Source of the DNA: Armatimonadota bacterium
GTDB lineage: Bacteria; Armatimonadota; Fimbriimonadia; Fimbriimonadales; Fimbriimonadaceae
NCBI GenBank assembly: GCA_020438215.1
Contig: JAGQUX010000011.1
Coordinates: 1 to 64,000 of the forward strand
Direction: 5' to 3'
Length of the DNA: 64,000 nt
The position numbers and the translations under genes are program-made. Positions 28,090-35,382 of the stretch are shown here, one piece after another. How positions within the stretch are numbered: position 1 is the first letter of the stretch; each line of letters begins with the position of its first letter. The notes beneath the pieces are model-generated. The model was not told the origin of the DNA. It saw only the letters and a list, made by a program, of their open reading frames with translations, and did no database searches.

Positions 28090-28581
28090 ATGGCCTCTGA
28101 ATTTTCTTTTGATATTGTTTCGCAAGTCGATATGAACGAAGTCAAGAATGCGTTCAACACCGCGAATAAAGAGCTGATGAATCGCTACGATCTCAAAGGA
28201 ACCAAGTGCGAAATCGAGCTGGAAGACGACCACATCATGCTCACCGCTGACGACGACTTCCGTCTCACTCAGGTGTTCGACATCCTGTTCTCTAAGCTCG
28301 TCAAGCGCGAAGTGGATGCCCGCATGATCGTCAAAGAAGACCCTCAAGCCGCAGGCGGAATGACGATCAAGCAGAAAATCACTTTCAAGCAAGGTATTGA
28401 GCAAAGCCAAGCCAAAGACCTCAGCAAGAAGATCAAGGACGCCGGGACATCAGCAAAGTCTCAAGTGCAGGGTGATGCCGTGCGTGTGAGTAGCAAAAGC
28501 AAAGACGATCTCCAAAAGGTGATCAACTACGTCAAGGCACTCGATCTGCCATACGCCGTGAACTTCATCAACTACCGGTAA
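28090..28581 (+). CDS. yajQ: YajQ family nucleotide-binding protein
   Basis: 163 residues, the standard UPF0234 length. It opens Phe-Ser-Phe-Asp-Ile-Val-Ser, has Arg-Tyr-Asp-Leu-Lys-Gly-Thr, and ends with Leu-Pro-Tyr-Ala-Val-Asn-Phe-Ile-Asn-Tyr-Arg. Members bind nucleotides, in some species cyclic di-GMP. No partner gene is obvious here. Confidence 0.93.
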   Translation: MASEFSFDIVSQVDMNEVKNAFNTANKELMNRYDLKGTKCEIELEDDHIMLTADDDFRLTQVFDILFSKLVKREVDARMIVKEDPQAAGGMTIKQKITFKQGIEQSQAKDLSKKIKDAGTSAKSQVQGDAVRVSSKSKDDLQKVINYVKALDLPYAVNFINYR

Positions 28582-28612
28582 ACAACTGGCTCGTTCATCC
28601 GTCTGAACTCAT

Positions 28613-29182
28613 ATGCTGTCTGCAATCCTTGCCGCTAGCCTTGTGACGCAAGTCAAAACCGATATGATGTGCCCGGTCATGGCCAATCGCCCGACGACTG
28701 GTCGTATGGCGGTGGACTATGACGGTGCCCGCATTGCGGTGTGCTGTGATCAGTGCGTACGCACGGTTTGGAAGAACCCGGCTAAGTACGTCAAGGAAGC
28801 TACCAAAAGCGGACAAAACATCGGTTGGTTCTTATTTGATCCCCTCACCGGTCTCCGCATCGATGCAAAAGATGCAAAGTCGAATGTTGTCGTGAATGGC
28901 TTCTACTACTTCTCACGCACATCTGGTGCAGAAGAAAAATTGAAGGCATTCGCTACCTCTGATAAGCGCTCAACACAAAGCGAAATGCTGGACGCATGGG
29001 GCACAGACAAGGTCTTTGCCACACCCGGCCAAGCTGCCGCCTACGTCGATGGCGCAGGTTATCGCTTCTATCTCGCCGATGCGGCGGACAAAGAGAAGGT
29101 GCTTAAAGCACTGCCAACCATTCGCCTAGCTCCCAACCCCATTAAAGGCCACCCAGTTCCGGTTCCTGGCATCAAATGGTAG
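28613..29182 (+). CDS. Secreted YHS-like metal-binding protein
   Basis: 189 residues. A short hydrophobic start is followed by Cys-Pro-Val-Met near 20, Val-Asp-Tyr-Asp-Gly-Ala-Arg-Ile-Ala-Val, and Cys-Cys-Asp-Gln-Cys at about 44-48. That is the layout of YHS/TRASH metal-binding domains (Cys-Pro-Val ... Tyr ... Cys-Cys-x-x-Cys). The second half also looks like a NosL-type or Cu-handling segment (Phe-Tyr-Tyr, Gly-Gln-Ala-Ala-Ala-Tyr-Val) but is not diagnostic. A copper role is an inference. The last codons and stop lie inside repeat copy A (29172-29233), so its 3' end once overlapped the end of the convergent beta-lactamase gene. Confidence 0.6.
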   Translation: MLSAILAASLVTQVKTDMMCPVMANRPTTGRMAVDYDGARIAVCCDQCVRTVWKNPAKYVKEATKSGQNIGWFLFDPLTGLRIDAKDAKSNVVVNGFYYFSRTSGAEEKLKAFATSDKRSTQSEMLDAWGTDKVFATPGQAAAYVDGAGYRFYLADAADKEKVLKALPTIRLAPNPIKGHPVPVPGIKW

Positions 29183-29233
29183 TGCAGTCGGGCATAGAAA
29201 CAGAAGCCATTGGGTCGCGCGGCTCATAGCCGA
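29172..29233. repeat. Direct repeat copy A: orphan beta-lactamase 3' end
   Basis: This 62-bp segment matches 29854-29915 at 57 of 62 positions, offset 682 bp. Read on the minus strand it encodes the same C-terminal tail as the beta-lactamase, including the TGA stop, but it is detached from the gene. Four of five differences are synonymous in that frame; the fifth changes Gly to Cys. It also contains the stop codon of the plus-strand YHS-like gene. Confidence 0.9.
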
Positions 29234-29289
29234 CTTATCCAATCTTCATTAAACACTGACCAAGAATATTATTGCTTGAGAACCTTCAA

Positions 29290-29454
29290 CTACTGTTCTC
29301 TTTCTAATACCTCGATACGTTGTCGAAGCTCTTTAGTTTCCTCATACAGTCTGATGTTGGCGTTGTACAAATAGATCAGAAAGAAAGACAACATGAGAAA
29401 CCCAGCAAAAGAGCATACTGCCAATTGCAAACCTGTTGTCGCCTTATCTTTCAT
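29290..29454 (-). CDS. Small membrane protein with coiled-coil tail, cassette gene 3
   Basis: 54 codons from the ATG at 29454. There is one transmembrane helix at about 11-31, followed by a Glu/Arg/Leu heptad-like tail (Leu-Tyr-Glu-Glu-Thr-Lys-Glu-Leu-Arg-Gln-Arg-Ile-Glu-Val-Leu-Glu). The start overlaps the stop of the previous small gene by 11 nt, so the two are translationally coupled. Base composition is A/T-rich compared with neighbouring core genes. I do not recognise a family. It could be a subunit of a small membrane complex with the two upstream gene products. Confidence 0.55.
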   Translation of the reverse strand: MKDKATTGLQLAVCSFAGFLMLSFFLIYLYNANIRLYEETKELRQRIEVLEREQ

Positions 29455-29614
29455 GAATCAACTCCCTAACGGCTTGATTCCGAGCCTCAATATCTCCTTT
29501 TGAGTGATTCTCCATCATATTATTAAGCATCCAGACACCTATGCAACATGTAACAGCAACGATGAAGACTCCTATGTCTACAAGTAGAACAGAAGTCATT
29601 TTCTCCTTACTCAT
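29444..29614 (-). CDS. Small membrane protein, cassette gene 2
   Basis: 56 codons from the ATG at 29614. A lysine-bearing start precedes one long transmembrane helix at about 8-30, then a polar tail rich in Glu, Asn and Arg. Overlaps: 8 nt with the upstream small gene and 11 nt with the downstream one. An in-frame ATG at 29656 lies inside the upstream gene and gives a poorer N-terminus. Unknown function; its coupling to its neighbours is the strongest evidence that it is real. Confidence 0.55.
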   Translation of the reverse strand: MSKEKMTSVLLVDIGVFIVAVTCCIGVWMLNNMMENHSKGDIEARNQAVRELIHER

Positions 29615-29843
29615 GTGAGTCACCACGCAATATCCCTCGCAGTTCATACTCAGCATTCGAATACTCTCGCCAGTTTTCCATTGTCTGGAGAATCTGAAAC
29701 AGTGTTAGCATCCCAACGACGAAAGTTGCAATCCGGACACCAATAGAAGCTCTACTGTAACGCATCTCCCTAGATGTCATTATCTTAGTTCTTTCCACTC
29801 CTGCATCTTTAGAGCGTACCGCTAATTCTTTGTAATTACTCAT
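29607..29843 (-). CDS. Small membrane protein, cassette gene 1
   Basis: 78 codons from the ATG at 29843, 10 nt after the beta-lactamase stop, so it probably rides on that transcript. A charged N-terminal region (1-33, many Lys, Arg and Glu) is followed by one transmembrane helix at about 35-53 and a Glu/Arg-rich tail. An earlier in-frame ATG (29909) would start inside the beta-lactamase gene and the repeat; I consider it less likely. I do not recognise a family. It forms a run of three tiny overlapping membrane-protein genes between the two repeat copies. Confidence 0.55.
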   Translation of the reverse strand: MSNYKELAVRSKDAGVERTKIMTSREMRYSRASIGVRIATFVVGMLTLFQILQTMENWREYSNAEYELRGILRGDSHE

Positions 29844-29853
29844 CCCAGCTTCT

Positions 29854-29915
29854 TCAAATGGTAGTGCCGTCAGGCATAGAAACAGAAGCCATCGGATCAC
29901 GCGGCTCATAGCCGA
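29854..29915. repeat. Direct repeat copy B: current beta-lactamase 3' end
   Basis: This is the partner of copy A. It forms the real last 21 codons and stop of the beta-lactamase-like gene. It also retains, at its left end, the 11 bases that in copy A form the end of the YHS-like gene, showing that both copies descend from the same convergent-gene junction. Confidence 0.9.
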
Positions 29916-30810
29916 GTGACTTCAGTATCTCTGCCCCGAGGAACGACACCAGCTTCATATTGCTCCCTTTCGTCGTCATGATGGCGATGACGAGTTCCTT
30001 CCCGTCGGGCATGACCAGCCAGCAAAGATCGTGGCGTGTTGTGCCCGTCCAACCCGCTTTGGAATACAGCTTTGTTTCACTCGGAATGACCTTCCCAACA
30101 TAGGCCCGCGCCTGACCATCTGCTTTTTCAAAATCATCGGCGGGATTCGCACGGTGGAGCAAACTCTTCATCCATTCCGTCCGTTCTTCACTCCACAGCC
30201 GCCCAAAAGCGACATCCGTCATGAACTTCGCGCAGGCATCCGGTGAGAGCATGTTGCGGTTCGCATAGTCTTTCCCGAGCCACTGCATCTCCCGACCGTA
30301 GGGGCCTTCGTTGTACGTCCGCTGGACAGCATTGACGCCGCTGTAACCCTTGCTGGCAAACCACCGGTTCACTGCTTGTCGTCTCTCCCCGAAGTCCGCG
30401 AGTCCCTTAGCATCCAGCTCCGGGCCGGGAGTTGTTCCGCAGACAAGATCAATCATGTACCCGGTTGCATCATTGTTAGAGTTCACGATCATATCGTGGG
30501 CAGCACGTTGAGTTTCATCAGTAAGCTTCAATCTGCCTTCATCCATCAGATACGCGGCAAACCCAAGATAGAACACTTTCACCACGCTCGCCGGATACAT
30601 CGTCTGATCACCCCGCAGACTTCCCTTGTGATAGCTTTTCGCTTTACGATCCAGCACATGCAGAGTCATCAAGATGTCTTTGTCACCCAGTTCATCATCT
30701 TTGAACTCAATGCGTGCTTTTGCCTCTGCATCGCGAAGAATCTTGTCCAAATCCGCAGATTTTTCTTGCATCCCCATCATTCCGATCAAGGCCGCTGTTG
30801 CCGCCAACAT
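29854..30810 (-). CDS. Class A beta-lactamase-like serine hydrolase, exported
   Basis: 318 residues with a short signal-like start. The nucleophile motif Ser75-Val-Val-Lys78 sits at a helix start. The second motif is Ser111-Asn-Asn113 instead of Ser-Asp-Asn. The third is Lys251-Ala-Gly253 instead of Lys-Thr-Gly or Lys-Ser-Gly. The fold is therefore PBP/beta-lactamase, but two active-site motifs are altered. It may be a weak beta-lactamase, a carboxypeptidase-like enzyme or another serine hydrolase. The last 21 codons are repeat copy B, probably acquired with the small-gene cassette. It is divergent from the nitroreductase-family gene. Confidence 0.75.
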   Translation of the reverse strand: MLAATAALIGMMGMQEKSADLDKILRDAEAKARIEFKDDELGDKDILMTLHVLDRKAKSYHKGSLRGDQTMYPASVVKVFYLGFAAYLMDEGRLKLTDETQRAAHDMIVNSNNDATGYMIDLVCGTTPGPELDAKGLADFGERRQAVNRWFASKGYSGVNAVQRTYNEGPYGREMQWLGKDYANRNMLSPDACAKFMTDVAFGRLWSEERTEWMKSLLHRANPADDFEKADGQARAYVGKVIPSETKLYSKAGWTGTTRHDLCWLVMPDGKELVIAIMTTKGSNMKLVSFLGAEILKSLGYEPRDPMASVSMPDGTTI

Positions 30811-30845
30811 AATGCCTGGTTTACCCGGCAGGTAGAGTCTTTGTC

Positions 30846-31514
30846 ATGTCAAATCAATATCGGGGTGAGCATTACCACCACCGCGAAGTCTCACAAGCGG
30901 ACGGCGCAAACCAACTCAAAGACGATTTAGAGATTGCCCGCCAGCGACGAAGTATCCGCCATTTCTCCGATCAACCCGTTCCTCGCGATATGATCGAAGA
31001 CATCATCCGCATTGCCGCAACCGCTCCCAGTGGAGCCAACAAGCAGCCTTGGTACTTCGTTGCCATCTCTTCCAAGAGCATCAAGCGACAGATTCGCGAG
31101 GCGGCAGAAAACGAAGAGAAAACCTTCTATGAAACAAAGATCACACCGGAATGGCGCGCCGATCTTGAGCATTTGGGAACCGACTTCGTGAAAGAGCACA
31201 TCACCGATGCCCCCTGGCTTATCGTAGTCTTCCGGCAAGACTATGAGTTAACAGAGACCGGTGAGCGTAAGAAAAATTACTACATGACCGAAAGCGTCGG
31301 GATCGCCGTCGGCTTTCTGATCCAGGCGCTACACCGCGCTGGGCTGTGCACGCTCACCCATACTCCCGCGCCGATGACGTTCCTACGTGAAATCTGCAAA
31401 CGCCCTCTCAATGAAAAGCCATTCGTTATTTTGCCCGTCGGTTATCCTGCGGAGGACTGCGAAGTCCCCGTGATCACTAAGAAGTCATTGGAGGAGGTGT
31501 CGGACTTCCTTTGA
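30846..31514 (+). CDS. Iodotyrosine deiodinase-like flavoprotein (nitroreductase superfamily)
   Basis: 222 residues. FMN-binding segments are Arg-Arg-Ser-Ile-Arg near 34-38, Ala-Pro-Ser-Gly-Ala-Asn near 60-65, and Leu-Pro-Val-Gly-Tyr-Pro near the end. The subgroup is suggested by Arg-Glu-Ala-Ala-Glu-Asn-Glu-Glu and the substrate lid. Glu91, Tyr95 and Lys116 have the same spacing as Glu157, Tyr161 and Lys182, which hold the substrate zwitterion in human IYD (from memory). It may reductively dehalogenate halotyrosines. A general nitroreductase remains possible. TAGAGT lies 7 nt before the ATG, a possible leaderless start. The 3' end overlaps the next, convergent gene by 38 nt. Confidence 0.75.
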   Translation: MSNQYRGEHYHHREVSQADGANQLKDDLEIARQRRSIRHFSDQPVPRDMIEDIIRIAATAPSGANKQPWYFVAISSKSIKRQIREAAENEEKTFYETKITPEWRADLEHLGTDFVKEHITDAPWLIVVFRQDYELTETGERKKNYYMTESVGIAVGFLIQALHRAGLCTLTHTPAPMTFLREICKRPLNEKPFVILPVGYPAEDCEVPVITKKSLEEVSDFL

Positions 31515-32427
31515 CTTCGAGCGAAATCGTATTGACTTCCCCACTTCGGAACCCAGCGATGATCGTATTCGAATCCTCTCCTTGAATCAGTGAAGTCGGG
31601 ACATCATCAAATCTCAGCTTCTCGGTGTACCGATTGTTGAGGTTGTGAGCAATCAATGCATTCTCCTCGGTATGAACAAGCCAAGTGCCATCTTCTGATA
31701 CCAGCGCATGAGGCAATCCTGCCCCGCAAGGAATCGTCATCGTCCAATCCGGGTTTACAGTGTCAAAGACGTTGAACCCACCCGGAATGCGAATCGCAAA
31801 CCTTGTCCCCTTTCGGTGACCCGCAACTGAGTACGCACGACCTTCATAAACAATTTCCGGCTTAGATGTTCCCAGATCGTGGCTCCGCCATGTGAGCGTC
31901 TTGAAACCATCGACACCGACGATCAAATCGTTCCGCTCCATGTAAACCATCGACTGCGGAGCGTCGTTCTCAAAATGCCGGCGGATCACGCGGCCCTGTC
32001 GATCCAAAACCACCATCTGACCGCACGAAAACGAAGCAACAACGTGGTAATCATCAATCGCGGCAAGACCAAGCGGAGTGGAGAGCAAAAGCGCAAATAG
32101 CTTATTTGGCTTGAAAGTCCAAAACACCTGCCCAGACTGCACGCTCACGGCAACGATCTCATTCCCATTGGCGCAATACAAGAGGTCACCGCTCGGACAG
32201 AATGAGAGCAGGCGTAGAGTGAGTTCATTACGACCTTTATTAGTATCTGGGCGGCAATCCACATCAAAAAGGAAATCCTCGCCATCGTAAAACCGGAGTT
32301 GTCCGTTTCCATCACCCGTCGCAAGAATCCCGGTCTTGGGCGCATATGCCAAACACCGAATCGGGGATTCGTCCATGAATTCATGAACAAAGTCAGGCGC
32401 GGCGATAATCAAAGGTTGTTGAGGCAT
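31477..32427 (-). CDS. Cytoplasmic beta-propeller (WD40/quinoprotein-like) protein
   Basis: 316 residues without a signal peptide. Repeats of about 40 residues contain Leu-Ala-Thr-Gly-Asp-Gly-Asn-Gly-Gln-Leu-Arg-Phe-Tyr, Val-Ala-Val-Ser-Val-Gln-Ser-Gly-Gln-Val-Phe-Trp and similar blades. That indicates a seven-blade-type propeller acting as an interaction scaffold. No catalytic residues are evident. The Pro-rich C-terminus overlaps the end of the IYD-like gene. Partner unknown. Confidence 0.65.
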   Translation of the reverse strand: MPQQPLIIAAPDFVHEFMDESPIRCLAYAPKTGILATGDGNGQLRFYDGEDFLFDVDCRPDTNKGRNELTLRLLSFCPSGDLLYCANGNEIVAVSVQSGQVFWTFKPNKLFALLLSTPLGLAAIDDYHVVASFSCGQMVVLDRQGRVIRRHFENDAPQSMVYMERNDLIVGVDGFKTLTWRSHDLGTSKPEIVYEGRAYSVAGHRKGTRFAIRIPGGFNVFDTVNPDWTMTIPCGAGLPHALVSEDGTWLVHTEENALIAHNLNNRYTEKLRFDDVPTSLIQGEDSNTIIAGFRSGEVNTISLEVKGSPTPPPMTS

Positions 32428-32568
32428 AGAAAAACCTGCTTACAACTATCTTAACGAAGAATGTGCGCCAAAGAGTTGCACAAAACAAAATTTCAAGATT
32501 CTTGAGTTCTCAGTGAGTATTTCTTAGAAATATGCAACCCTGCCTTCAAAACCATCGTCATACAAAAC

Positions 32569-32766
32569 ATGGTTCAGATCCTCAAGATCATTCAGGTCAT
32601 CACGAAGATTGCGGCCCTGTTCGCGGCCTTTGAAACCATTTCACGCCTCGTGAAGTTCGCTTGGTCGCTATGGGTTCAGCTCGGACGCGTATTCGGACGG
32701 CGAACTGCGGCAGCAGCTAGCTTTAGCCGAGGCTTTGGCAAATTCAGCGGATTCTCGAGAACTTAG
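32569..32766 (+). CDS. Small amphipathic/hydrophobic protein
   Basis: 65 codons. Residues 2-40 form a hydrophobic, possibly amphipathic helix (Ile-Ile-Gln-Val-Ile-Thr-Lys-Ile-Ala-Ala-Leu-Phe-Ala-Ala-Phe), and the rest is basic (Arg, Phe, Gly, Ser). Third codon positions favour C and G as in neighbouring real genes. TTGAGT (32502) and TAGAAA (32525), 17 nt apart, could be its promoter. The SD is weak. It overlaps the L,D-transpeptidase stop by 4 nt. Membrane-active peptide, toxin or regulator are all possible. Confidence 0.45.
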   Translation: MVQILKIIQVITKIAALFAAFETISRLVKFAWSLWVQLGRVFGRRTAAAASFSRGFGKFSGFSRT

Positions 32767-33551
32767 TTCTTCTCATCGACATCGTCGCCGGATTTCATCA
32801 GGGCTTCCATGCGTTCGGACCAACTGTAGTTGATTCGGACACTCACGCCTTTATTCACCCAATGGAAGAAATATTTCGCCGGATTGATGCCCGTGAGAGG
32901 CATACGAATACATCCGTGGCTTGCCGGGTATCGCGGAACAGATGAAGAACCGTGAATGAAATAGCCGCCAAAAATCTGAACGGAAAACGGCATCGGTGCA
33001 TCATCGTATTTGCTCGACCGACGGAATGCCGATTTTTCTGGCCCAGTTGTCCATTCTCCAGAAGGCGTTGTATGTCCCCGTGACCCTGAGCTGATATTCG
33101 TAGCCAGCACAAGCCGGTTGCCTTGATAAGCACGCAATTGCTGCTCTTTCAGGTTCACTTCCACCCACTGGTCAGGGATAGCGATAGTAACGGCCGTCAA
33201 GTTGTATTCCGCGGTAAACAGCTGAGAATCCAGCACCTTTTCAAACTTGCCGCCGAAACGTTTCAAAGCGGAGACATCAATCAGATTGGTTCCATCCGGT
33301 AGCTTTGTGGTTTCATAGTCCATCAAGACTTTTTCATCCCAAGTCGGTACGCGCATATCGGAATCCCAACCGATGTAGACCCGTAGCTTTTCACCAAGTT
33401 CGCGAATCGGCAAGTAAACCTTGCCCGACTCTGAGGCAAAAGTTATGCCTTCTAAGTCGCCCGAATCTTGTACAACTTCATGCGGCCCGTACTGCCCGAA
33501 CCCCAAGTTGGTGAGAACCACCAAACCAAAAAATGCCACCCATGCACGCAT
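32763..33551 (-). CDS. L,D-transpeptidase (YkuD domain) with copper-amine-oxidase-like N-domain
   Basis: 262 residues. A signal peptide (about 1-19) precedes a small domain with Val-Tyr-Leu-Pro-Ile-Arg-Glu-Leu-Gly, the pattern of copper amine oxidase N-like modules that bind cell-wall material. The YkuD domain has His-Gly-Ser-Ser-Ser and Ser211-His212-Gly213-Cys214-Ile-Arg216 with nucleophile Cys214. It would form 3-3 peptidoglycan crosslinks or attach proteins to the wall in the periplasm. Confidence 0.88.
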   Translation of the reverse strand: MRAWVAFFGLVVLTNLGFGQYGPHEVVQDSGDLEGITFASESGKVYLPIRELGEKLRVYIGWDSDMRVPTWDEKVLMDYETTKLPDGTNLIDVSALKRFGGKFEKVLDSQLFTAEYNLTAVTIAIPDQWVEVNLKEQQLRAYQGNRLVLATNISSGSRGHTTPSGEWTTGPEKSAFRRSSKYDDAPMPFSVQIFGGYFIHGSSSVPRYPASHGCIRMPLTGINPAKYFFHWVNKGVSVRINYSWSERMEALMKSGDDVDEKN

Positions 33552-33595
33552 ATTCGCTAGCTATTATTGGCGATTCCAATCGCAATAAGTAGGCG

Positions 33596-34201
33596 TTATT
33601 GGTACTCCACAATGACTTTTTTCTCAGTCATGGGTTTGACCAACTCTTCAATGACCTTAGCAGCTTGCTTTTCGGCTTCCATGCTGATGCCTTTCAAACG
33701 GCTGGCTTCTTCCATTCTCTTTGCGGCTTCTAGTTCGGCTTTGAACCCAATATTAATGTCGCGCCAGAGCAGACCCTTCTTCTGGTCATGCATCCTGGCA
33801 GTCACGGATGCAGGATACACAGTCGCTTGAGGAAGAATGATATGAATGCCATCCCACTTTTCGAGAACCTCAGCTTGACTGAGATCAACACCCGCTTGTA
33901 CTTCCCCATTTACACTAACGAGGGCACGATTCCGGGTCGCCGCATTGACAACTTGCTTGGCGAGCGGGATGTTCGCGGCCCAGCCTTCCGGATCAACCGC
34001 GGTTTCATGTTCAAAAACTTGGCTGTAGCTATGCGACACTGTGCGTAGCTCACCCATATTACGTACTTGGCTCAGGATCAGGGGGGTTGGAGTTACCGAT
34101 GATCGACTAACATTGGATATCCCAATCCCAAACATTGCTCCCAAAAAGAGCAAGGCGGCAATGCCAAACCAAGGGCGACGGCGTTCTCTGCGCTGTCTCA
34201 T
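33596..34201 (-). CDS. DUF4230 membrane-anchored protein
   Basis: About 201 residues from the ATG at 34201; an in-frame TTG at 34216 is the alternative. A very basic start (Arg-Arg-Glu-Arg-Arg-Arg) precedes one transmembrane helix at about 11-30. A DUF4230-like domain follows (Met-Gly-Glu-Leu-Arg-Thr-Val and Val-Ser-Val-Asn-Gly-Glu-Val-Gln-Ala-Gly-Val-Asp), ending in a helix. Function unknown; the family is widespread and envelope-linked. Neither start has a convincing SD. Confidence 0.7.
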   Translation of the reverse strand: MRQRRERRRPWFGIAALLFLGAMFGIGISNVSRSSVTPTPLILSQVRNMGELRTVSHSYSQVFEHETAVDPEGWAANIPLAKQVVNAATRNRALVSVNGEVQAGVDLSQAEVLEKWDGIHIILPQATVYPASVTARMHDQKKGLLWRDINIGFKAELEAAKRMEEASRLKGISMEAEKQAAKVIEELVKPMTEKKVIVEYQ

Positions 34202-34266
34202 AACATCTTTGACCAATTTTCTTGGTCATCCGTTCCCACGGCCCGAGACAACCAGTAATTTGGTGA

Positions 34267-34632
34267 TCACCATTGGGTTGTCAAGGTGAAGTCGTTCATA
34301 TCAACGTAAATACTGCCATCAGGAGAAACATGAACCATATATTTCCCGTTCAAGTTCCTGTCCCGAAAATAGAAATCGCACCCCTCTCCAGGTACATAGA
34401 GCTGTCTAACAAAAAACATTTCTAGCTCTGATTTGTCTCTGAGAAATGACTCCATCGCCTCTTTCTCCTCAGGCGAATAATCAACGACTGGCCTTGTGCC
34501 GTCTCTCAAAAACTCAGTCAGCACGCTGAAGCACCTTTCTTTGAAATAGTCATTCTTGATCTTCTTGGCGTACAAGCCTATCGAAATTGCAAGAAGGATC
34601 GTGACGGACATCGCCCAGAGTTTGCACAGCAT
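34267..34632 (-). CDS. Membrane-anchored orphan protein, AT-rich
   Basis: 121 residues. One N-terminal helix (about 5-24), then a soluble part with Lys/Glu-rich helices and a C-terminal beta segment (Lys-Tyr-Met-Val-His-Val-Ser-Pro-Asp-Gly-Ser-Ile-Tyr-Val-Asp). AAGGTAAC just upstream supports the ATG at 34632. Base composition and codon use are more A/T-rich than the surrounding core genes, suggesting later acquisition. I recognise no family. Confidence 0.55.
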   Translation of the reverse strand: MLCKLWAMSVTILLAISIGLYAKKIKNDYFKERCFSVLTEFLRDGTRPVVDYSPEEKEAMESFLRDKSELEMFFVRQLYVPGEGCDFYFRDRNLNGKYMVHVSPDGSIYVDMNDFTLTTQW

Positions 34633-34704
34633 GAAGTTACCTTGTGTGGCAGAGACGATGAATATGGTGAGTTACACACACACAAAACGAATGTCAGGTT
34701 TTGC

Positions 34705-35289
34705 CTATTGTATGCTCTTTACAATTCTTTCCGGATCTAAAAGGTCATCCATAGAAACGAAAGTCATGATAATGTACTGATCATAAAAAATGCCGATACA
34801 CCGGAAGTAACCCTCACCCATTGGCAAGAAAATCCAGTTGTGTGTATCCGATTCCAGAATCCGAGGTTCAACGTACAGCCTCTTGTGGGTCAGTACAGTT
34901 AAAATTGTTTCAAACTCTTCAGCAAAAGTAGTATCAACAAAACCACCTTCCTCCGTGCTTGCTAGACCGGCAACATCCGAAGCTCTCCCAGAAGCAAATA
35001 TGAAAACTGAGCCGTTCTCATACTCAAATATATCCTTATTGTGCTCTTCAGTGCTTCTTCTAAAATCCGCAGGGATTTCAATACTGAGTTCCCTGTCTCC
35101 AATCTCAAAGACTTCCGTTACAAAGCGGGTTGCTTCCCTCTTATCGACTACCTGACTTGTCTCATCGCTTTTGTGTGAGGAAGCCCTTGACTGACACCCA
35201 GTCAGGCACCCACTCATCAAAGAGCATATACTGAGCATGACAAGAACGTTATAGCGGGTAGTGATTTTCATTTCAACATCAATAGACAT
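34705..35289 (-). CDS. Predicted lipoprotein, orphan, AT-rich
   Basis: 194 residues. The signal region ends in a lipobox-like Leu-Met-Ser-Gly-Cys28 (a second Cys follows at 32). The mature domain is mixed alpha/beta with Phe-Glu-Ile-Gly-Asp-Arg-Glu-Leu-Ser-Ile-Glu-Ile-Pro and resembles small secreted domains of unknown function. AGGAAA before the ATG at 35289 supports that start; an ATG at 35271 is possible. Like its neighbour at 34267 it is A/T-rich with different codon use. Confidence 0.55.
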   Translation of the reverse strand: MSIDVEMKITTRYNVLVMLSICSLMSGCLTGCQSRASSHKSDETSQVVDKREATRFVTEVFEIGDRELSIEIPADFRRSTEEHNKDIFEYENGSVFIFASGRASDVAGLASTEEGGFVDTTFAEEFETILTVLTHKRLYVEPRILESDTHNWIFLPMGEGYFRCIGIFYDQYIIMTFVSMDDLLDPERIVKSIQ

Positions 35290-35334
35290 AGTTTCCTACG
35301 CAGAAAACGCACCTCGGTTGCTCACCGTATCTAC

Positions 35335-35372
35335 ACAAAAAATCCCCTCAACTCAAAAAAGCTGAGGGGATT
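35335..35372 (-). terminator. Rho-independent terminator after the S9 peptidase gene
   Basis: The arms 35341-35350 and 35363-35372 form a perfect 10-bp stem with an A-rich loop. A run of six T or more follows on the minus strand, about 10 nt after the stop codon. Confidence 0.85.
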
Positions 35373-35382
35373 CTAAGCTATC

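Noticed and set aside
34675-34686. Short ACAC repeat near the AT-rich islet
   Set aside because: Only a few units long, not a microsatellite of note.
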